The translations under genes were made by a program, and so were the position numbers. A stretch of 64,000 nt of DNA, taken from NCBI GenBank assembly GCA_014706295.1, contig JACSVZ010000015.1, positions 58,277,535 to 58,341,534 on the forward strand. Direction: 5' to 3'. The notes beneath the pieces were generated by a model that saw only the letters and a list, made by a program, of their open reading frames with translations, was not told the DNA's origin and made no database searches. Shown piece after piece: positions 13,401-25,800 of this stretch; position 1 is the first letter of the stretch, and each line of letters opens with the position of its first letter. Source of the DNA: Lycocorax pyrrhopterus obiensis. Taxonomy: Eukaryota; Chordata; Aves; Passeriformes; Paradisaeidae.

Positions 13401-16400
13401 CTTTTCAATATGTACAGGAAACATAACATATCCAGGGCATGAGCATAGTTTTGACATACACTATGGCAATTTAATACTGTTTAGCTAAGCAGAAGTACAA
13501 ATCTTTTTGATATTTAAATATATGTTATTTGCAAAGGAGCAATTTCACACATTTTGCCAGTATTATCGTCTCGTTGTGGATTATATGGCAGCAGAAAAAA
13601 GGGAAAGTCAAAGAGAGGGAGTATTGGAAATGGGTCATTTAGTATAGGAATCAAATGCACTCATGGTTAACGTCTGAGCACATCCCTATATTAGAGAAGA
13701 GAGCAAGGCTGTCATGTGTTTCTTTTAGTTTAAAGGCAATGGAAGGGGTAATTCAGTTTAGTAATCTTGGAAATGTATCCAAAACTAAGAAGCCAAAATA
13801 TGAGAGACTTCAGAAAGAAAAGGCAGTCTGTGTAGATCTGACATAATGCTTTGTGAGGAAAATAAATGAGTGGTTCAACAGAGAGAAAGGTTGTAAAACT
13901 CTCATTAGTGTGGTAAAAACAATTCTCTACAGATGAAACTGCAAATGTCGAATCTTTTATTGCGTTTTTAAATGAGGAAGTTCAATTAGCTAAAGTGCAT
14001 CTCATCAGAAAGATTTTCCAAAGCATTAGTGTTGACCTGACAGTCCCACTGATGTCATTGCCTTGCCTATATTGATTTCAGTACAGAAATTTTAAAGTCA
14101 CTGGTGAAAAGTTTTTAAAAACTTAATCCTCTTTGCTTTGTTATATGGCACAGTCCCTGAGAAAGGGAGTGTGGCATATTGATGACTTTGGTTTGATAGG
14201 GGGACTAGAAAACTTAAGCAATGCCCATTTTCGAGTGTACTCCTGAAGTTTCAGTTTAGCTCCTTTGGCTGCAGCTAAAGAATAATTATATAATTTTTTT
14301 GTATAATTCCTCCAAATAGAAGCTTTTCCAGTACTTATGGTTTGTTCTCATGCTCTTCCATAACTTACGTCTGCATGTGTGCACGTATATTAAAGCTCCA
14401 TATTTCAGAGGCAGGAGAAAGCAATGTGATAAAGTGCTGAAATATCTTTTCTCTGAATATTAAAAGTCAAAGAAAATAGATTTCAGGCCAGCAGGCTGTT
14501 ACTGACAGGAGATGAAAAGGTCTTTGCTCCTGGGATCGTCTGCAACGTAATCAGTGATCAAGCACAGAGGAGAATGATGAGCCTGTAGGCATTAGGCTAC
14601 AAGCCCGGATTTTGAGACCCTCCAAATCTCTTTCTGGCCCTTTAAAAAGTATTTACTTTGGAGGTGGATTCCTGTCCTTGTGGCTCACAGCAGCAGTGGC
14701 TTACTCTCTCCACTGACCCCTGCCACTGATTCTATCCCTCTTGACTGATGACTTGAAAGTGAAGTTCAGCCACCTCCTCTGATTAATTCCTTGCAGCATC
14801 CACACTCCATTCAAATTACTGCATAGTTGAGAAGAAGAAACATGTAGCGATTTTATACCAGAAATCAGAGGCTGGAAAATTGCTTTGGAAGGCTGGGCAT
14901 GATTTCTTGGAGTCCCTGTTTGCAGTAAATATCAGTCACATTTGGACGCATAGTGACTCTGGGATTCGAGGAGGTCGTGAATGCAACTCAGAAACTGGAC
15001 CCAAGAAATTTTTTGTGGTTTTGAATGGCTCGTTTTTGCACCCGTCACTGATGAACACTTTAAAGCCAGAGTGATGATATCTGCAGGCTCCCTGAGCCTG
15101 TGCAACTTGTAAAATTTTGTCGGTTTAAACTCAGGACTTCTTAAATAAATTGTATTTGACTCCATTTCAGCAGCAGAAACTTTTGTAGCAGCACACTAAA
15201 AAAACACAGAAGCATAGACGTTAGTAAGATGTCTTGCAAGTTATCTCACCCTGTGCTGAAAATCCATCTGATCTAACACGTTGAGCAGCCATGGACTGTG
15301 TCAGTGTTCAGGTGGGCACCTCCAAGAAGTGTCCATTATCAATTCAGCACCTTTTTCAGGATCAATGAATCCAGTGTGTGGGACCTGGGAGTGCAGGGAA
15401 CACTGGTTTTGAGTGGCACATCAGTCCATGGTCCTGTTCCTCTACAGCCAGAGGATCTATGCTGCCTTCATAACAGCTACTTTATAAAAATTCTCAGAAA
15501 CATAAACTAATGAATAAATTTAGCTCTTTCATCCTCAAAGTATACTACTTCTAACTATACTACTAGCTTTCAAAGCCAGGCACTTTTTAATTTTAGCTTT
15601 TTTTCTTTGAACCTCTCTCTTTTCCCTCACCCGTTATTTCACATCACATAATCTATAATCAAGTAGTCCTTGCAGTCTCTCACATTCTTTCAGATCTGTG
15701 CCTTTCCCCACATCTTGGTATGCTCCCCCCACCTCATGTCTGTCTATTTAAATAAAACAAAGGAAAACTGGCTTTCTCACAGGAAAATGGCAAGCTTGGG
15801 CAGACAACCTGGACAAAGAAGAAGTAAGTGTGAATGAGTATCAAAAAGCCCTGCAGTGTCATGGAGAAGGTCAGACAGGGGAGAAAGGTGTAATCTATGC
15901 CCAAGGACTGGCCTCAGCAGAGCAGATTATCCATTTCCAATTTAGATGCTTCTGTACTGAAAGTGCTGATGGTTGGTCATGTGGATATTCCCAACATCTT
16001 CATCTGGACTGTCCGTAAAAGATATAATCACTTATGTGAGGAAGGATGTCCTAAGAGAGGCTCTGAGACTGTGCATCTCTCCAGCTCCAGTGCTAGCTAC
16101 CCTTGTGATATCTTTCTATTGCATTCCATTAAAAAAAAAAACAAACCAGATTTTTCTGTTTCGTACAGAATTTTAATTTGCGTCTTGCTGGGAATTGTGC
16201 TGCCTGCAGAATCCCTTTTTATTCCCTGTCCCAAGACTATTTAGTAATGTTGATGTGCTTTATTGAATAGCAGCTTTGTTCCAAAGGCTTCACTTTGGAA
16301 GAGTATGAAATGATCTCTCCTATTCATTTGTAAAACAGTTTGTGATGAGAGTTATTGTGTGTGGTTAGTCTTATTGTTGATTTTTAAATCTGAATACCAA

Positions 16401-17836
16401 TTGTCTACAAAGGGTGTATATTTTGTTGGTTTCTAGCCTGCTTGCCCAAATACCTTTCCTTCCTCCCAGTAGTTTTTGGATCTATTGCATTCTTGTTGTC
16501 ATTCAGGGAGCTGAAAGATCTTGAATTCCCAGTATCCTCGTGACTGTGGATAGCAGGCTGAGGGGACAGATACAAGCAGTGATAATGCTACTGGTAGAAA
16601 AACAAGAACTCTGCCCCTTGCGCATTCAGAGAGGGCAGCCATGGGGCACCTTTGGCTTGTCAAGCCTTAAACACAGAGTTCCCAGGCAGGAGTGGATTAG
16701 TACAAGCTGTAAAAGAAAGCTGTACTTGGGAACGTAGGAGTGCTTTGTAAGTTTATCACTTTTTATGTCTGGATGTGTAGAAAATGCGGCATTTTGAGCT
16801 CTAGTGAAATGAGAGAAAACAGGGACATGACTAGAGGCCACAGGAATACTGGTTCTTGCTCTGGTGATTTATCTGTGGGACCAATCTGCTGTTGAAACTT
16901 TAAGGACCTCTGCTCTCTATGACGTGATAGGAAAGCAAACAATGTAAAGTGCATAGTCATGGGGGAGGAACAGAAGTGGCCATACTCCTTTTCTCACCAT
17001 CATTGCAGAGCAGCCTTATAAATATAACAAGAAAAAACCCTTATTTTTATGTAGGGCACTTCTGATGTTCATGAGCAATACAGATTTTATCACACAAATG
17101 TAGTTTGTGTTAAATATGCCCCAATGATGATGCTTGGCAGGCTTTGGCACATTATTTTATTATTTGTTGATCTTTGCTGCTATATTCCTCAGCTCCATCT
17201 TGGAATGCGTGCCCCATATTAGCAGGCAAATGAAATACTTGCTCTAGTCAAGTGTAAACAAATTATTCCTTCCTGACTGTGAAAGCTGTGAAGAAACCTG
17301 GAATGTAGTATGTAATTAAAAATACATGTTTTAGATAAACATAGTGGCTCAGTGTTTTTACTGTGTTCGTCATCTTAAATGTGCCATCTGTGGGTGATGA
17401 GTGAGGGAGCTATATATAGAAGTGGGCTCACTGTGTACAGACTTCCTTAATTTTATGGGACTACAAATGCATTGACATTTCCTGGTGGCTTAAAAGAGGC
17501 AGCAAATTACAGTCCCACTCTGCTGGTATGTGCCCTGTTAACCAATGCCTTAGGAAAAGTGAGAGTTTCTTTTTAACCTATTGCAGGTTAAGGGGAAGAA
17601 AAAAGAAATAAAATACCCAGATTTCTCAGAGCCTGTGAGCAAAGCCAGAGCAGGAGATTCAGACTGTGAAGAGCTGTGTAAAGGTTATCTGTGCATTTAT
17701 CGTTATTTTTTATTTTTTGCTTCCCAGAAATATTTCTTCAAAAAAAGAATGACTTTTAAGCACAAAAGGTCTTGGCTGTACAGAATGAGAACTCCAGCAG
17801 AATTGAATAAGTATTACTCCACAAACCTGGAACTAC

Positions 17837-17858
17837 AAATTAGACTTAAGTCTAATTT
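17837..17858. repeat. Perfect 22-bp palindrome
   Basis: The half-site AAATTAGACTT (17837-17847) is followed directly by its exact reverse complement (17848-17858) with no spacer. It could be a chance palindrome, a cruciform-prone site or a dimeric protein-binding site; nothing nearby decides between these. Confidence 0.85.
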
Positions 17859-18136
17859 AAGACACAGAAAGGAAAAGATGTACTTCTCATCTTTATACAG
17901 GTCAACACATTTCAATGCTGAGGAGTCACAACAAAGTGCAAAGAGAAAAGTGGGGATAAAGACCCCTCTGCAGAAATTCTTCAGTCTGGCACTGAAATAT
18001 AATTACATTCAACCAAGTGAAATGAAGCTTGAGAACTAATCATAAACAAAAATAAAGTCTGAATTCAGACTGAATGATGGCTCCTTTTCAATAGGCAGTG
18101 TTTGTTCACTTGAATACATTGAATGGGTAATTGACT

Positions 18137-18196
18137 GGGACAATTTGTGATAGGTTATGAGGGGAGGGGACTATTTGTGATAGGTTATGAGGAGAG
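18137..18196. repeat. Tandem duplication, 30-bp unit, two copies
   Basis: Units at 18137-18166 and 18167-18196 share the core TTTGTGATAGGTTATGAGG and differ at only two positions. It is a recent local tandem duplication in non-coding DNA. Confidence 0.9.
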
Positions 18197-21100
18197 TGTT
18201 TGTTAGATGGCCTGAAATTACTGCCTTTTATGCACATTAGGGTGTTTAGCGTGTTTTTTTTTTTATCATTCAAGATTTTTGTGTAGATGCCTATATGGCT
18301 ATCTTCCTCCTGATGTATCCTCTATTGTGGAATCAACAGCTGCGTGGTCAAGAATGAAAAATAATCCCCTCTCACAAGAACTAAAGCATGAAATGAGCAA
18401 AGTGCTGCTGGCATGGGGGTTTTTGTTGTTTGTGAGTTAGTGGGAAGAGGAGGGGAACTGAGCAGCTATGGATGTAACAATGGCTTAGCACATCTCTGGG
18501 AGTGGCCATTTGGTGTCCTGGCATTGCAAAACACACAGGAGATTATCTCAGGAACTGTTTGAGAAGACCAGGTATAAACCAGCAGGATGACTCTGTGTAT
18601 TAATGGCGAGGTGCCACGTATGTCTGACTTTTGAGAATATTAGTTCAGTTCTGAACACTTATAAGTGTAAAAAAAGCCACTTGTCTAGGGAGAATAGATT
18701 TCCTTAAAATTTCTTTAAGCTGTCTAGTATTTGCTATAGTCTTAAGTCTTAGCAAGTGTACTTGCTATGTCCTGTGGCAATGACTTTCTTCCTTTCTGTT
18801 TGCTTTCTGAATTTCTGGTGCAAGCAAAATTCCTGCTGGATTCAGTGAAGAGCAAAGAAACCAGCTGGCTGACCCACAATAAAACAAAAATGTAGAGACT
18901 AATCATGGAAGACATTGGACCATTTATCTGCATTTTTTATACCTGTACTGAAGACAACAATTAATTTCCAAAATTAGGACGCATCAGTGAGAAGTTAACG
19001 TTTGACATCACCCTTGCCCGTGAAGTTAAATATTTTGGGTTTGAATACAGTTTTCAGTCATGCATGTTTGTGACAAAAAACCAAAGTCCTGCCTGCTTTT
19101 ATAAACTACCTACTCCTCCCTGTGGGTCTTTTACCCGTTCCTTTGTTCACAGAGACGTCTCTTTGAAGGAGACCTATCAAAATAAATGTCCAAAATTTAG
19201 GTCCAGTCTGACGTTTCATTTTTTTATTAATAATTGTGAATACTGATTTTTTTCTCCTGTTTTTTATTGATGATGTTATTTTGATTCTAAATTCAAGGCA
19301 ATGACTTAATACCTATCTAGAAACGACAGCCTATGAACTCAGCTGAACACAGAAAGGTTGGAGTTAGGTGGGATCACATCCACAGTTTGATGCTGTATCT
19401 AAGATCTCAGATTGCCTTATAACACCTGTAGAGGCAGTTACAGGATTGGGGCCTTTGTATGGAAATAAAAGAAAGGCAATAAACAATAGTAGATTTATTA
19501 GTTTATATTCAGCTACAGCTTAGTGCTGTTAAAAATTTATACCACTTGCTATTTTTAAAGCCCTATACTTAATAACTGGCTGTAAAAATTAAAAAAAAAA
19601 AAAACATTGACTGAAAATCTATGAACATAATATTGGCATGCTAAAGAAATTAAAGTTGTCATTTAAGGGCCAATATGACCGAGTATAAAATTTTGAATTA
19701 TAGCCAAGAAACACTGTATTTGTTAACACATCTGTGCCACACGTCTGACTTTAGTCAGACAATTTCCTCCTGTTTCACATACACTTTCCAACACCTCTGA
19801 AGCATCGTAGGGTCAGATGTTTTAGGAGCAGGCTGTGCTGGATTTTCAAAGAAACAGAGCTGTAATTTCCTGCACCGAGTTTTTCACTCTTAGTACCTTT
19901 TTTTCAGGTTTCATAATGGAAAAGAGTTAAAACACTTAATTTTGTCTCTGCTATCCAAAGCCAAAGCAGCAGGTCACTGTCTCCACCCATTGATAGGATC
20001 TCTCTGCCAGGGATGACTGACACCATGAGTTGCTGGGGATCCTTTCCACATCTCTGGTTGCAGTCTGTCCTGAGGGCTTAGAAATGAAAGCTATGAAGAT
20101 TGACCAGGGATTCAGTTTTCTGCCCTTTAGGCTGCCCCCTGTTTTGAGACAGTAACCATGTTTATTTCAGGATTTCTAGGAAATAAATGCTACAAATGCA
20201 ACAGTTATTTACTAGACCTGCTTGCCAGCACTGTGTAGAAGCTGGTCTGCAGAAACAAACCCAGTGTGTGACCTTTTCTGCTGCAGAAGAGGAGGGTCCA
20301 TGGATGCATGGACAAAAGCCACTTCTGGGCAGTCAGTTGCCTGCTGTGGCTCATGTTACAGCTTTCTAGTTGACAGGTTTTATGAGGAGGTTCTTCTGAT
20401 GGATAAAATAGCAGAATTAGACTAATATGGGCTCTTGCAGAGATTTCCTCCCTGTCACCATCTCTTGTGCAATATAACTTTGTCCCCGTTTTATGGATGG
20501 AGGGGACAGAAAGATTTCTGGTTTTTGGCTTTTCCAGAAAGCTTTAGCAAGTGCAATTCCTACAGCAGTGGCAATGGCAGATGCTTTGTATTTCTGTGTG
20601 ATTCAGCAATGCATAAACACAAAGGGAGCAGCCTTTTGATAATCTGTCTTTCAATAACCCGGCTGCAACGCGCTGATATAAATCTAGGGAAGAATGGGCT
20701 GAGATGCTCAATGATAACAGTTCAATTAGTTCTGTGCTCTCATCAGAGACTTAATTTTCTGCCATGACCTCAGTGGTGCGTGCAGCAGCAAGCAAGCTTA
20801 TCTCAGGTATGGAGGAACAAGAAACTTGGTCTGCAGGAAGAGAAGGTAGGGAGGATTTTGGATGGAAATTGCTTGGCATGTAGCTACAAGGGCAAGCACC
20901 CACCTGCCTTCCCTTTATTCCTAAACTTCATCCTGAAGAATTCCTCCATCAGCCTTGGGCTCTCAAGATCCCTTTCTGTCCTGACTTTCCTGTGATCCTC
21001 TGTACTGGAGACTCCTTAACCGATTAGTTTGAATTTCTACACTGACTAGGTGGGTTTCTGGTAAATAATGGGAGGAAGTCATGCTGTGGGGTTGGTTTGG

Positions 21101-22557
21101 CACTGGGAGATCGCAGTAGCAAAAGAAACAGACCTGTAAATAATAGTGCAGGATATACACCTAGGCTTAAATGCTGCAGCAGTGAGAGTGAGTTACAGAG
21201 ACCTGGCTTTCCCTCCCCAGCATGAGTGAATTGGTTTGCTGCACATTTAGAATAAAGGATTTAATTATAAAAAGTTAGCTATAAGCCTGGCTCAGCCCAG
21301 GAGCGATGCATCTTAGGAATTTATTCAGTACTTCTAAAATATTGAAGTCATGGCATGTATAAAATAGACGTTTATGGTTTTTATTTTTCAATTTTTTTTT
21401 CCTGAGTCATCATCTTCCACTGCAGTCGGTGCAGAGACAGCAGAAGGTGTCAATCAATGCATTATGGTTCTGGCCCTGTTCTAATACTTCTAAAATTAAA
21501 AGTCTGTGTTTCACTCATGGCTACATGGCAGCTCTGAGTCATAGGTATGTGGAAGTCCCCCAGGACACCCCACAGATGTTCCCGACAGGTCACCCACAGC
21601 CAGCTCCAGCGGTGTTTCAGCCATATGGAAAGTCAGGAACTTTGGCCTTGAGCCTGTTCTTAATATACAATGTTGTTGTTCTGCTCACCAAAATTGAAGA
21701 GTTATGAGGAGAGGGAAAAACAAAGTGCCAAAACCAATAGTTTAGGTTTTAATTTTAGTAATTGGAATTGACTGTAAAACGCAGGTGGGAATTTCCTTTT
21801 CCTTTTTGCATAATGCTCGCTGTCCTAATGTCATACAGACACCTTTTTCATAGTGTTTCTCTCCTCAACAGCTGAAAAATGTTGAAAAAAATTCAGTAGA
21901 AAGATTTTGCTCTATTTTTTCTAATGTGAAAATAAACCAAAATTCTTTGTCATAATGTTATGCTGCTAGACATACAAATACCTAGGGGATACATAGATGT
22001 TAGGATCAAGTTGGAGACCCATGGAAAGCTCAACTGATAATGATCCTTTTGCCTTCACTGACTCTTGGTTGAATGTCCCTTCAGTTAAAAGTCCCTTGAG
22101 ATGAAAAAGATAAATACATTTGCATCCAATAAAGCTGATATCTAGTTTTAATATTTATTTCCAGATAAGCACGAAGTTTGTTTTTCATTTTGTGCTTAGT
22201 GAAAAGAGATAAATATGTACATTTTTGTAGAGAGGAAATAGGCAATGTAAAATGCATCTGGAGACAGGCACTTTTATGACATGCAATTAGCATCTTTCTG
22301 TTTCATTACTTGTGTTATTTTAATTGGTTGTGAAACTGCAGCTCTGAGTTTTTTCATCAGAAAAATCAAGTGGTTGTTTTACAATTGTAATGAAGCTCAA
22401 GAATTTGCATACATTGTTTTGACCAGGAGCACAAATTCAAGTCCAAACCTTTCCATTCCTTGAGAGTGCTCTACTATTAATGAAAGGGTGATATTTACTT
22501 GTTGATCATCACTCCAAGGTCCTGGCTCCTGTATTTTTTTATTACTGAGCAGCACCC
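18197..22557. other. Non-coding region, no gene recognised
   Basis: The longest open frame is 110 codons (20435-20767, plus), without recognisable motifs. A 7-bp inverted repeat with a 4-base loop (GTCTGAC..GTCAGAC) lies at 19743-19760, and an A14 run occurs near 19590. I see no exon, RNA gene or mobile element here. Confidence 0.55.
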
Positions 22558-22849
22558 TGTCACTAGCAAGCAGAGACCGAGGAATAAAGTGACATGGATG
22601 GTTTAGGACGAGAAGAAACCGACCCTTTATTAATTTAAATATTCACTTGTATACCTTAGCACGCTGGACACCGACATAAGGTTATTGGTTCACTGACCAA
22701 CCACCCCCCAGAGGGATTGGCTGAACCCAACAACACTTACTTGAGATATTTTCTCTGTGGTATCACAACAATACCATAGTTTACAAAATCTCCCAACTGT
22801 TTTCCTGTAGCGTCCGTGAGAAAGCAAGGCTTTCACACAGACACTGTCA
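22558..22849 (-). mobile_element. Solo LTR of an avian endogenous retrovirus (family 1, copy A)
   Basis: Read on the minus strand this 292-bp unit begins TGACAGTG and ends TAGTGACA, giving TG..CA ends. It has a CCAAT-like block (AACCAATAACC), a TATACA box-like site and an AATAAAG polyadenylation signal in the order expected of an LTR. It aligns by eye over most of its length with 54259-54583, including GTCAGTGA(A)CCAATRACCTTATG. No matching partner or internal coding sequence lies on either side, so it is best read as a solo LTR left by recombination. Clear target-site duplications could not be seen, so the ends may be off by several bases. Confidence 0.65.
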
Positions 22850-25800
22850 GAAAACTGAGAAATCTCTCTGCAGCCAGGCTTTTAGCATTCACAAAACCCC
22901 ATCACAGTTCACAGAGTAAAGACAGCAGCACACAAGTGTGTGAAAGATAATGTTTCTCAGCTCAGAAACTTTGGATCTTTAAGCACAAGAGAGGCCACTG
23001 TGGTACAACGAGGTCATGTTTTATAGGAGGCTCACAGGGGATTTCCAGATGTGTTGAAGGCTTATTTTAAAGCCAGATGCTCTGCATCAGAAATCATCTT
23101 ACTGTATGAATATGGGTGAAGTGAGGATTTGGTTTGCTCTCCCAGAGCAGGATTAGGCAGTGACCTTGTACATTAGAAACAAAGTTATGGCTAGGGAGGT
23201 CTTGCTGTAATTAATTCATTTTATGCTCCTAGATTTAGTACTCTGGGGCTGAATTAGCTTCACTCTTCAGCTCTTCAGGCAAGCAGCTTGAGTCTCTCAT
23301 GCCTGAGATTTTATTTACTTATTTGTATTTTTTTTACTCTCCTTACTACTGGCTTTGTACAGTTACATACCTGTATGACTAATAAACTCGTTAATGAAGA
23401 TCCTTGCTGCTGTTACAGGACCAAAAATATTTTACTGGGTGTCTGGACCCACTGGAGGTCATAGAGAGACAGATGAGACCAAACACACCCCTGCTTTCAG
23501 AAACTGTGAGAAATGCTATTCTAGCACCTTCCTTCATTGTTATCTTCTTTTCTTTCATCTCCCAATTTCATTCTGACTCCTTATCTTCACAGCATTTCTG
23601 TTCCATTAAGTCTATTGTTTTCTATCTTCTTTTTATTCCTTTTTTTCCTTTCTTATGCCTCTCTTTCTCTTATCAGCTCTGCTTTTATAATAGTCACAGT
23701 TGAGAATTGTCACATAACCAGTATCTTCACCCTGTTCATCTGTGTAACTCCTTTTCTATGGGGACCATTCTTGGATTACTCAGGTGCCACGCTTGTTTAG
23801 TTATAAAATAAAGGATAGGAAATATTATTTGTGAAGTTTTATTTTTTTCTCATTGCTGCTGGAGTTCGGCTCCAGGTTGTGCAGGATGGGATTCACCAGT
23901 GGCTGCAATTCTTCAGTTTCTGCACCTGCAGCCTGCCTCCATTCCCACTGTGCTCTCATCTACCTCTGCTGCTTCCTTGCCCCTCCCTTTCATCTCCTGT
24001 TTATGGTTTTCTCCTGCAGTTCCACATCTTCATTGTTCAATTCTTTCTCTCTCCTTTTCTGCTGCCTTCTGCCTCCTGTTTACAATCCCAGTCTCTTCCC
24101 AGTTTCTCTGCATCCTTGCCCTGTTCTGCCCCTGAAAGCTTCCTTGCTGCTGTGCTCCTACTCTTGTGCAAGACCTGGGCACCACTGAGGGGGACTCCTG
24201 CTCCCCAGTGTGTGTTCAGCCCAGCATCAGGTCACACACAGGACCAGACAGGAACTTGTCCTGCACTCAGGAGGGCTGGAGCCTGGGCACAGAGGCTCAA
24301 CTTCCCATGTCTTTCTGCACTCTTGGCAGGGAAAAAAAAAGTAAAGTAAAGGGAGTGAGAGCTGAACCACAGTTCAAAACAGCCCTGGGTCCTGCAGAGT
24401 CTCTCTGAGGCTCTGCCACTGAGCTTCCTCCCTTGTGAAAGAAAGAAGATGCTGAAGAGAAAGTCCTGCTCTGTCACTGCAGACCTTGGTAGGAACGTTT
24501 CACTGCAGACAGACTCCCTGAGTTTTTAACAAGTTTTGATCATATCTGTGCACAGAGAGATTTTTCAAAGCCTCTAACCAAATGTAGAAGACATTTCCTG
24601 GAAGCTGTAAGATACATATCACTGCCATGTGCATAAGAGAGCAAGGGAAAAAAGGGAAGCAGCTCTGCCGAATTTCAAGTGTCATCTTCAAAGGGCCTCC
24701 CTATGAAATGGTTGTTAGGGCATATTTCAAATGGGCAAACCAGGTGTATTTTCCCCTTCTTGTTCTCTGAAGTAGCCAGGCTGTGTTTTGCACTGTTCTC
24801 CAAAACTACTCACCTTTTCTCCCTGCTCCCCTGGGGTTAGCTGAGATTCAGAAAAGGGTGCAGGTGGGAGTGCTGATATGTCTGATACCTCCATGCACTT
24901 TATTTTATAAAGTTTGGTCAGTTAGCATTGTTCTTCAAAGACTGTAGATGAAACACCACATGATTAAAGATATAGCAACAATGCCTGAAGGCAAAGTAAT
25001 CAATTTTGTCCAAAGTGACACCAGGGAATTTCCTGACTCCTCCTCACTCATCAAAGAGACCTCAGGAATCATCTACAGTAGGAACTCTGAGATTTCTGCA
25101 GAACAAGATTGTTTGACCCATAATCCAGAAATCTGGGAACTCATCGTACTCTCATCTCAGTGACTGATTTTAATGTGATGTGACACATTTCCTTAGTGCT
25201 GAATGATGAGGTTGCCTTCATGCAGCCACCTGTAGGCAAAAACAAGAGACTTTTCAACTGCACAATGCACTGAACAGGAGCAGGGAGAATTAAAATTTCA
25301 TCTCTTCATGCAAAGTACCAGCAAAGGTTTAAAGGAAGAGCTATCAATCTGGAAGGGGAATAGGGAACATCACTCCATTAAATCCCCTACCTTCGAACAC
25401 ACACATTGTTCCCTCAGCATTGTAGGAATATGGAAAGTTAAGTGTTCTTAAAACAGAACACAAGATCGACAGCTTCCACCCCAAAAGTGCCTATGTCCTG
25501 CTGTTTGGTGATGCAGAAGCATCAGCACCAATCACGTAGCTCTGCTGCTGCTGGGAGAGGAAGAAGACTGAGCATGGGAATGATGCTGGTGTTTGCATTC
25601 ACTTTCCTCCGAGGACACAGCCTTTGAAACAGAGCTATTCATGCTCATAGACACATTTGAGAGGCAGCAAACATGAGAAAAACTGATTTTGGCTCAGTAA
25701 ATGTTTTTAGTCGATGGTTAGATCTGTCTGTGATGGTAAATAGAGTAGTGTGACTTCACGAGAGCCCTTCTGTGATCTGAATTTAACTTTCACCTGAGCA

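Larger units (their letters stand above)
9077..18136. other. Non-coding region, AT-rich, no gene recognised
   Basis: The longest open frames are 135 codons (9145-9552, plus) and 152 codons (17581-18039, plus). The second is lysine-rich and contains the 22-bp palindrome at 17837-17858. Neither resembles a known family. A-rich runs occur near 11960-11985, 12271, 12905 (as T), 13263 and 16130; these may be degraded retroposon tails, but no 5' bodies were recognised. Confidence 0.55.

Noticed and set aside
17581..18039. 152-codon lysine-rich open frame
   Set aside because: No family resemblance; composition follows A-rich DNA, and it contains a random-looking palindrome.
23831..24349. 172-codon open frame, the longest in the window
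   Set aside because: Explained by the C+T skew that removes stop codons in several phases at once.
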